A stretch of 29,633 bases of DNA, taken from assembly GCF_002298975.1 (NCBI RefSeq), contig NZ_DBMV01000017.1, positions 1-29,633 of the forward strand, given 5' to 3'. The translations under genes and the position numbers were made by a program. This document shows, in pieces, positions 24,148-29,633 of this stretch; the first letter of the stretch is position 1; each line of letters starts with the position of its first letter. The DNA comes from Ralstonia sp. UBA689. Lineage in GTDB: Bacteria; Pseudomonadota; Gammaproteobacteria; Burkholderiales; Burkholderiaceae. Below the pieces are notes generated by a model. That model saw nothing but the letters and a program-made list of their open reading frames with translations, did no database searches and was not told the DNA's origin.

Positions 24148-24417
24148 TTAGATCACGCGCGCGGCTTCCACCAGACGCGACACCACCCACGACTTGGTGC
24201 GGGAGATCGGACGCGATTCCGTGATCTCAACCTTATCGCCTTCGTTGTACTGGTTGCTTTCGTCGTGCGCATGATACTTCTTCGAGCGCACCACGTACTT
24301 GCCGTACAGCGGATGCTTGACGCGGTTTTCGATCAGGACCGTCACGGTCTTGTCCATCTTGTTGCTGACAACGCGACCGACGAGCGTGCGCTTCAGGGAC
24401 GTTGCGGCTTCAGTCAT
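24148..24417 (-). CDS. rpsQ: 30S ribosomal protein S17
   Basis: 89 residues. S17 is an OB-fold protein that binds the 5' domain of 16S rRNA early in assembly. Seen: RTLVGRVVSNKMDKTVTVLI, KHPLYGKYVVRSKKYHAHDE, and GDKVEITESRPISRTKSWVV. It overlaps rpmC by 4 bases, so the two are translationally coupled. Last gene of the S10 unit. Confidence 0.98.
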   Translation of the reverse strand: MTEAATSLKRTLVGRVVSNKMDKTVTVLIENRVKHPLYGKYVVRSKKYHAHDESNQYNEGDKVEITESRPISRTKSWVVSRLVEAARVI

Positions 24418-24608
24418 TTCTGGTTCCCCTTCTGGCCCAGCACGGTGCGGACACGCGCGATGTCACGACGCACTTTCTTCAGCTGGCTGGTGTTCTGCAG
24501 CTGTTGCGTCGCCTTTTGCATGCGCAGGCCAAATTGAGCCTTCAGCAGCTCGGAGAGCTCCTGGTTCAGCCCTGCGACGTCTTTGTCGCGCAGTTCGGAT
24601 GCTTTCAT
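24414..24608 (-). CDS. rpmC: 50S ribosomal protein L29
   Basis: 64 residues. L29 is a small two-helix protein at the tunnel exit next to L23, where trigger factor and signal-recognition particle dock. Seen: MKASELRDKDVAGLNQELSE, LLKAQFGLRMQKATQQLQN, and KKVRRDIARVRTVLGQK. Between rplP and rpsQ. Confidence 0.97.
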   Translation of the reverse strand: MKASELRDKDVAGLNQELSELLKAQFGLRMQKATQQLQNTSQLKKVRRDIARVRTVLGQKGNQK

Positions 24609-24620
24609 GGTGTGTGCTCC

Positions 24621-25037
24621 TTACGTTCCGACCTGACGCACCACGAAGCTGGTCGCGATCGGCAGCTTGGCAGCAGCCAGGCGGAATGCCTCGCGTGCCA
24701 GTTCTTCGCCGACGCCGTCCATTTCGTACAGCATCTTGCCCGGCTGAATTTCAGCCACGTAGTATTCCGGGTTACCCTTACCGTTACCCATACGGACTTC
24801 GGCAGGTTTCTTCGAGATCGGCTTGTCCGGGAAGATCCGGATCCAGATGCGACCGCCACGCTTGATGTGGCGGGTCATCGCGCGACGAGCGGACTCGATC
24901 TGACGCGCGGTCAGACGGCCGCGGCCCATCGCTTTCAGGCCGAATTCGCCGAAAGAGACCGCATTACCGCGCGTTGCGATACCCGTGTTGCGGCCCTTCT
25001 GCTCCTTGCGGTACTTCCTACGCTTCGGTTGCAGCAT
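24621..25037 (-). CDS. rplP: 50S ribosomal protein L16
   Basis: 138 residues. L16 joins late near the A site and helps organise the peptidyl-transferase region. Seen: MLQPKRRKYRKEQKGRNTGI, FGEFGLKAMGRGRLTARQIE, RRAMTRHIKRGGRIWIRIFP, KPAEVRMGNGKGNPEYYVAE. It is only 2 bases after rpsC. Confidence 0.98.
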   Translation of the reverse strand: MLQPKRRKYRKEQKGRNTGIATRGNAVSFGEFGLKAMGRGRLTARQIESARRAMTRHIKRGGRIWIRIFPDKPISKKPAEVRMGNGKGNPEYYVAEIQPGKMLYEMDGVGEELAREAFRLAAAKLPIATSFVVRQVGT

Positions 25038-25039
25038 GT

Positions 25040-25834
<795 letters not shown>

Positions 25835-25843
25835 CGTGACCCC

Positions 25844-26173
25844 TTAGTTGCCCAGCGTCACAGTGATGTGACAGGTTTGTTTCTCGATGCGGTTGCCACG
25901 GCCCTTCGCACGCGCCGTGAAGCGCTTGAGCGAGGTGGCCTTGTCGATGTAGATCGACTTCACCTTCAGTTCGTCGATGTCGGCGCCTTCGTTGTGCTCC
26001 GCGTTCGCGATGGCGGACTCAACCACCTTCTTCACGATGCCAGCCGCCTTCTTCGGGCTGAACGTCAGCACGTTGAGTGCGCGCTCGATCGACAGACCGC
26101 GGATCTGGTCAGCAACCAGACGCGTCTTCTGTGCGGAGATACGGGCGCCGCGATGAATCGCTTTAACTTCCAT
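25844..26173 (-). CDS. rplV: 50S ribosomal protein L22
   Basis: 109 residues. L22 lines the exit tunnel with its long beta hairpin, which with L4 forms the constriction. Seen: KAIHRGARISAQKTRLVADQ, FSPKKAAGIVKKVVESAIAN, and the hairpin tip FTARAKGRGNRIEKQTCHIT. Between rpsS and rpsC with 9 base gaps. Confidence 0.98.
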   Translation of the reverse strand: MEVKAIHRGARISAQKTRLVADQIRGLSIERALNVLTFSPKKAAGIVKKVVESAIANAEHNEGADIDELKVKSIYIDKATSLKRFTARAKGRGNRIEKQTCHITVTLGN

Positions 26174-26182
26174 GATTGCCCC

Positions 26183-26458
26183 TTATCGCTTCGCTTTCTT
26201 GTCGGCAGCGTGGCCCTTGAACGTACGCGTGAGCGCAAATTCGCCGAGCTTGTGGCCAACCATGTTTTCCGTGACATACACGGGAACGTGCTGACGGCCG
26301 TTGTGGACGGCGATCGTCAGGCCGATGAAGTCCGGCAGAATGGTCGAGCGACGCGACCAGGTCTTGATGGGCTTCTTGTCCTTGGTGCTCACCGCCGCTT
26401 CCACCTTCTTCAGCAGGTGGGCGTCAATGAACGGACCCTTTTTTACGGAACGAGTCAT
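26183..26458 (-). CDS. rpsS: 30S ribosomal protein S19
   Basis: 91 residues. S19 forms a pair with S13 in the 30S head near the decoding A site. Seen: MTRSVKKGPFIDAHLLKKVE, WSRRSTILPDFIGLTIAVHN, and GHKLGEFALTRTFKGHAADK. Between rplB and rplV. Confidence 0.98.
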   Translation of the reverse strand: MTRSVKKGPFIDAHLLKKVEAAVSTKDKKPIKTWSRRSTILPDFIGLTIAVHNGRQHVPVYVTENMVGHKLGEFALTRTFKGHAADKKAKR

Positions 26459-26480
26459 TATCTAAGCTCCTACCTACCGA

Positions 26481-27311
26481 TTAACGCTTGTGACGGCGCT
26501 GAACGATCATGCTGTCCGTGCGCTTGTTACGACGCGTGCGGTAACCCTTAGTCGGGGTACCCCACGGCGATACCGGATCGCGGCCAGCAGCGGTCTTGCC
26601 TTCACCACCACCGTGCGGGTGATCCACCGGGTTCATCACCACACCGCGAACGGTCGGGCGAATACCGCGCCAACGGGTGGCACCGGCCTTGCCGATCTGG
26701 CGCAGGCTGTGCTCTTCGTTGCCGACTTCACCGATGGTCGCGCGGCACTCGATGTGCACGCGACGAACTTCACCCGAGCGCAGTCGCACTTGAGCGTAGA
26801 TGCCTTCGCGAGCCAGCAGCACGGCGGACGTACCAGCCGAACGGGCGATTTGCGCGCCCTTACCCGGCAGGATTTCCACGCAGTGGATCGTCGTACCGAC
26901 CGGGATGTTGCGGATCGGCAGATTGTTACCGGCCTTGATCGGCGCTTCCGAGCCATTGGCCACGGCTTGACCGACCACCGCACCCTTCGGGGCAATGATG
27001 TAGCGGCGCTCGCCATCAGCGAACAGCACCAGCGCGATGTTGGCGCTACGGTTCGGGTCGTATTCCAGGCGTTCGATCTTGGCCGGAATACCGTCCTTGT
27101 CGTTACGCTTGAAGTCGACGACGCGATAGTGATGCTTGTGACCACCGCCCTTATGGCGAGTGGTGATGTGGCCATTGTTGTTACGACCCGACTTCTGGAT
27201 TTGCTTTTCCAGCAGCGGAGCGTGCGGCGCACCCTTGTGAAGATCGGGGTTGACGACCTTCACCATCGAGCGGCGGCCCGGCGATGTCGGCTTAGTCTTG
27301 ACGAGTGCCAT
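26481..27311 (-). CDS. rplB: 50S ribosomal protein L2
   Basis: 276 residues. L2 is needed for subunit joining and peptide-bond formation. Seen: LVKTKPTSPGRRSMVKVVNP, GRNNNGHITTRHKGGGHKHH, EYDPNRSANIALVLFADGER, and the catalytic-centre segment MNPVDHPHGGGEGKTAAGRD with the key histidine, then RTRRNKRTDSMIVQRRHK. It follows rplW by 2 bases. Confidence 0.99.
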   Translation of the reverse strand: MALVKTKPTSPGRRSMVKVVNPDLHKGAPHAPLLEKQIQKSGRNNNGHITTRHKGGGHKHHYRVVDFKRNDKDGIPAKIERLEYDPNRSANIALVLFADGERRYIIAPKGAVVGQAVANGSEAPIKAGNNLPIRNIPVGTTIHCVEILPGKGAQIARSAGTSAVLLAREGIYAQVRLRSGEVRRVHIECRATIGEVGNEEHSLRQIGKAGATRWRGIRPTVRGVVMNPVDHPHGGGEGKTAAGRDPVSPWGTPTKGYRTRRNKRTDSMIVQRRHKR

Positions 27312-27313
27312 GA

Positions 27314-27628
27314 TTACTTGGCCTCCGCTTCAAAATTGATTTCCTGACCCGGCTTCAGCGAAACGTAGGCCTTCTTCACGTGGTCACGACGACCCATGAA
27401 ACGGCCAAAACGCTTTTCCTTACCCTTGCGGTTCAGGATCTGGACGGATTCGACTTCGACCTTGAACAGCAGCTCGACCGCAGCCTTCACTTCGCCCTTG
27501 TTGGCGTCGCGAGCTACTTCGAACACGACCTGTTCGTTCTTCTCAGCCACCAGCGTTGCCTTTTCAGACACCACGGGTGCCAGCAACACCTGCATCAGGC
27601 GATGGTCGTTCTTGGCAACTTGCGTCAT
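27314..27628 (-). CDS. rplW: 50S ribosomal protein L23
   Basis: 104 residues. L23 is the docking point for trigger factor and signal-recognition particle at the tunnel exit. Seen: MQVLLAPVVSEKATLVAEKN, VFEVARDANKGEVKAAVELL, FKVEVESVQILNRKGKEKRF. It overlaps rplD by 4 bases, indicating coupled translation. Confidence 0.98.
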   Translation of the reverse strand: MTQVAKNDHRLMQVLLAPVVSEKATLVAEKNEQVVFEVARDANKGEVKAAVELLFKVEVESVQILNRKGKEKRFGRFMGRRDHVKKAYVSLKPGQEINFEAEAK

Positions 27629-28245
27629 TTCAGCAACTCCTCGATCTGCGCGACGGCTGCCTTGGTCACGAGCACCTTCTTGTAGTGCACGAGCGACAGC
27701 GGGTCGGCGTGACGCGGCTCAACCACGAGCACGTGCGCCAGGTTGCGCGATGCCAGGAAGAGATTTTCGTCCAGGTTATCGGTAATCACGAGCACCGAGT
27801 CCAAGCCCATGGCGCGGAACTTGTCGGCCAGCAGCTTGGTCTTGGGCGCGTCGACGGACAGGCTGTCAACCACATTGATGCGGCCTTCGCGGGCAAGCTG
27901 CGAATAAATCGAGCGCATGCCGGCGCGGTACATCTTTTTGTTGACCTTCTGCGAGAAGTTTTCTTCCGGGCTGTTCGGGAAGATACGACCACCCCCGCGC
28001 CACAGCGGGGAGGAGCTCATACCTGCACGGGCACGGCCCGTACCCTTCTGGCGCCACGGTTTCTTGGTCGTGTGCTTGACCTCTTCACGGTCCTTCTGCT
28101 TACGGTTACCGCTGCGAGCGTTGGCCTGGTAAGCGACGACGACCTGATGAACGAGGGCTTCGTTGTAGTCACGGCCGAACACTTCCGGCGAGGCAGCAAC
28201 GCCGGCGCCGAGTTGACCGTTGTCCTGGAGCAGCTTCAGTTCCAT
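27625..28245 (-). CDS. rplD: 50S ribosomal protein L4
   Basis: 206 residues. L4 helps form the tunnel constriction and in gamma-proteobacteria represses its own operon via the S10 leader. Seen: RSGNRKQKDREEVKHTTKKP, WRQKGTGRARAGMSSSPLWR, GGGRIFPNSPEENFSQKVNK and VDSLSVDAPKTK. Because rpsJ has a terminator of its own, any L4 feedback here would have to act in the leader before rplC or tuf/rpsJ; nothing in the sequence decides this. Confidence 0.98.
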   Translation of the reverse strand: MELKLLQDNGQLGAGVAASPEVFGRDYNEALVHQVVVAYQANARSGNRKQKDREEVKHTTKKPWRQKGTGRARAGMSSSPLWRGGGRIFPNSPEENFSQKVNKKMYRAGMRSIYSQLAREGRINVVDSLSVDAPKTKLLADKFRAMGLDSVLVITDNLDENLFLASRNLAHVLVVEPRHADPLSLVHYKKVLVTKAAVAQIEELLK

Positions 28246-28256
28246 GCGTTCGCTCC

Positions 28257-28910
28257 TTATGCCTTCTTGGCGCGGGCCTTCACGGCCGGCGTGACGATGA
28301 CTTGACCGCCCTTGGCGCCCGGGATCGCACCCTTGACCAGCAGCAGCTTGCGCTCTGCATCGATCTTGGCGATTTCCAGGTTCTGAACGGTACGGGTGAC
28401 ATCACCCATGTGACCAGTCATGCGCTTGCCCGGGAACACACGGCCCGGATCCTGCGCCATACCGATCGAGCCCGGCACGTTGTGCGAGCGCGAGTTACCG
28501 TGCGAAGCGCGGCCCGACGAGAAGTGGTAACGCTTGATGGTACCGGCGTAGCCCTTACCAATCGTCACACCCTGGACATCGATCTTCTGACCGACTTCGA
28601 ACAGGTCGACGCTGATGTTCGCGCCCGGCTGGAATTCAGCGGCACGAGCGGCATCCACTCGGAATTCTTTGATAACTTCGCCCGCTTCCACGCCGGCTTT
28701 GGCGAGATGACCCGCCAGCGGCTTGGTGACGCGGCTGGCGCGTCGGGTGCCGAAGGTGACTTGCACCGCGGTGTAACCGTCGGTCTCGTCCGTCTTGATT
28801 TGCGTCACGCGGTTGTCGCCGACCTCGAGCACGGTGACGGGAATCGAATCGCCGTCGTCCGTGAAAATACGGGTCATGCCAACCTTGCGACCTACAAGGC
28901 CAAGGCTCAT
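28257..28910 (-). CDS. rplC: 50S ribosomal protein L3
   Basis: 217 residues. L3 binds near the 3' end of 23S rRNA and starts 50S assembly. Seen: MSLGLVGRKVGMTRIFTDDG, HFSSGRASHGNSRSHNVPGS, and IGMAQDPGRVFPGKRMTGHM, whose glutamine matches the residue methylated by PrmB in Escherichia coli. The ATG at 28910 is chosen; the open frame upstream has no L3 similarity. A 285-base gap with a terminator and a promoter separates it from rpsJ. Confidence 0.98.
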   Translation of the reverse strand: MSLGLVGRKVGMTRIFTDDGDSIPVTVLEVGDNRVTQIKTDETDGYTAVQVTFGTRRASRVTKPLAGHLAKAGVEAGEVIKEFRVDAARAAEFQPGANISVDLFEVGQKIDVQGVTIGKGYAGTIKRYHFSSGRASHGNSRSHNVPGSIGMAQDPGRVFPGKRMTGHMGDVTRTVQNLEIAKIDAERKLLLVKGAIPGAKGGQVIVTPAVKARAKKA

Positions 28911-29041
28911 GGTTTGCTCCATTCCCGGCTGCGATTGGCCGGGGCTGATTGATACTACGAATCTTGAACTGGGCCGCACCTAAAGAGACGATGCGAGGCC
29001 AAATAGCCAGCCCACTCCCCTGACTTAAGGGGTAGCCCTAC

Positions 29042-29070
29042 ACTATATCCCGCTCGCAGACAATGCGCAA
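29042..29070 (-). promoter_or_regulatory. Promoter upstream of rplC
   Basis: On the minus strand TTGCGC (29065-29070) and TATAGT (29042-29047) are 17 bases apart. It lies after the terminator of rpsJ and about 130 bases before the rplC start, so the rest of the S10 unit can be transcribed independently. A small CCCCT/AGGGG hairpin lies early in the resulting leader. Confidence 0.7.
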
Positions 29071-29120
29071 GCGCGATTACAGGATAAGCGCCAAGGAGTG
29101 GCACGCAACGCAACAGCCTG

Positions 29121-29159
29121 CGCCCAAAAGCAAAACGGCGAGCACTTGGCTCGCCGTTT
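29121..29159 (-). terminator. Intrinsic terminator after rpsJ
   Basis: On the minus strand AAACGGCGAGC pairs with GCTCGCCGTTT (11 bp, 5-base loop) and is followed by TTTTGCTTTT. It lies 36 bases after the rpsJ stop and separates rpsJ from rplC. Confidence 0.85.
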
Positions 29160-29195
29160 GCCCGTTACCGGAGTGCATCGGCAACGTTGTATCGC

Positions 29196-29507
29196 TTACT
29201 GCAGCTTGATCTCGACATCCACGCCAGCCGGCAGGTCCAGCTTCATCAGCGCGTCGACGGTCTTATCGGTCGGATCGACGATGTCCATCAGGCGCTGGTG
29301 CGTGCGGATTTCGAACTGGTCGCGGCTGGTCTTGTTGACGTGCGGCGAACGCAGAACGTCAAAACGCTGGATGCGGGTCGGCAGGGGCACCGGGCCCTTG
29401 ACGATCGCGCCGGTGCGCTTGGCGGTCTCGACGATCTCAGCGGCCGACTGGTCGATCAGGCGATAGTCGAAAGCCTTCAGGCGGATACGGATCTTCTGGT
29501 TCTGCAT
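29196..29507 (-). CDS. rpsJ: 30S ribosomal protein S10 (NusE)
   Basis: 103 residues. S10 is a 30S head protein and, as NusE with NusB, part of the antitermination complex; it also links NusG and the leading ribosome. Seen: QNQKIRIRLKAFDYRLIDQS, GAIVKGPVPLPTRIQRFDVL, RSPHVNKTSRDQFEIRTHQR and LPAGVDVEIKL. TAAGGAAAC stands before the start. It follows tuf by 104 bases and is followed by its own terminator. Confidence 0.99.
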   Translation of the reverse strand: MQNQKIRIRLKAFDYRLIDQSAAEIVETAKRTGAIVKGPVPLPTRIQRFDVLRSPHVNKTSRDQFEIRTHQRLMDIVDPTDKTVDALMKLDLPAGVDVEIKLQ

Positions 29508-29527
29508 GATGTTTCCTTAAAGAGCGT

Positions 29528-29541
29528 GGCGGCGAACCGCC
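29528..29541 (-). other. GGCGG-UUCG-CCGCC hairpin before rpsJ
   Basis: GGCGG and CCGCC pair around TTCG on the minus strand, about 20 bases before the rpsJ start. A UUCG loop folds stably and may influence rpsJ translation or mark a processing site. Confidence 0.35.
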
Positions 29542-29569
29542 GGTAGATTGAAAGAGCGATGCAACAGGC

Positions 29570-29602
29570 GATGCGCCACCCCGTTGCCGGGACCGGCGCA
29601 TC
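29570..29602 (-). other. Hairpin between tuf and rpsJ
   Basis: GATGCGCC and GGCGCATC form a perfect 8-bp stem with a nested CCCG/CGGG stem, 10 bases after the tuf stop. No T-tract follows, so it is more likely a processing or stability element than a full terminator. Confidence 0.45.
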
Positions 29603-29611
29603 GATCCGCCT

Positions 29612-29633
29612 TTACTCGATGATCTTAGCGACG
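29612..29633 (-). CDS. tuf: Elongation factor Tu, last codons only
   Basis: The minus strand ends the window with codons for V-A-K-I-I-E and a TAA stop at 29612-29614. VAKIIE is a typical C-terminus of beta-proteobacterial EF-Tu, and tuf before rpsJ is the expected order. The remainder of the gene lies outside the window, so the call rests on six residues plus context. Confidence 0.75.

Overview
The window reads as the chromosome of a beta-proteobacterium of the Burkholderiales, most likely Ralstonia or a close relative. The reasons are high GC, almost complete coding, the gene order cyaY/lptM/lysA - msrQ-msrP - ccsB-resB-cytochrome c4 - engB - hemB - dsbD-cutA directly after the alpha ribosomal operon, a zinc-free (Asp-type) HemB, and a System II (ResB/CcsB) cytochrome c maturation pair. 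The genus is inference from gene order and protein style; no search was possible. I see no rRNA, tRNA, insertion sequence, phage, CRISPR array or sign of recent transfer, and no stretch above 300 bases without a gene.

Region 1 (1-2200): cyaY (iron-sulfur/iron homeostasis, minus strand) diverges from lptM-lysA (outer-membrane LPS-assembly lipoprotein; last step of lysine synthesis). A perfect 24-base palindrome sits between the divergent genes, and a bidirectional terminator separates lysA from the next, convergent block.

Region 2 (2200-10150, all minus strand): an envelope redox block. From upstream to downstream it has a diheme cytochrome c4, ResB and CcsB (heme delivery and attachment to c-type cytochromes), a methionine-rich lipoprotein, an ECF sigma factor, its membrane-bound anti-sigma factor, then MsrP and MsrQ (repair of oxidised methionine in periplasmic proteins). 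The sigma/anti-sigma/lipoprotein cassette has its own candidate ECF-type promoter and may control an envelope oxidative response that includes MsrPQ; this is inference.

Region 3 (10150-14480): engB and hemB on the plus strand, dsbD and cutA on the minus strand. The 140 bases between engB and hemB hold the most interesting feature: on the minus strand, two hairpins followed by a good intrinsic terminator (8 U) whose T-tract lies inside the engB coding end. The first hairpin displays a CUCCUCCC loop, complementary to Shine-Dalgarno sequences. No minus-strand protein gene feeds this terminator, so a small RNA is the simplest explanation.

Region 4 (14480-29633, all minus strand): the S10, spc and alpha ribosomal-protein operons, from the last codons of tuf through rpsJ to rplQ, including secY, infA, rpmJ and rpoA. 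The order is canonical, but the sequence shows where it is cut into transcription units: a terminator after rpsJ and a promoter before rplC, a strong promoter before rplN, an extended -10 promoter before rpsD, a 12-bp hairpin before rpoA, and a terminator after rplQ. Two of these promoters have the -10 box inside the loop of an inverted repeat.
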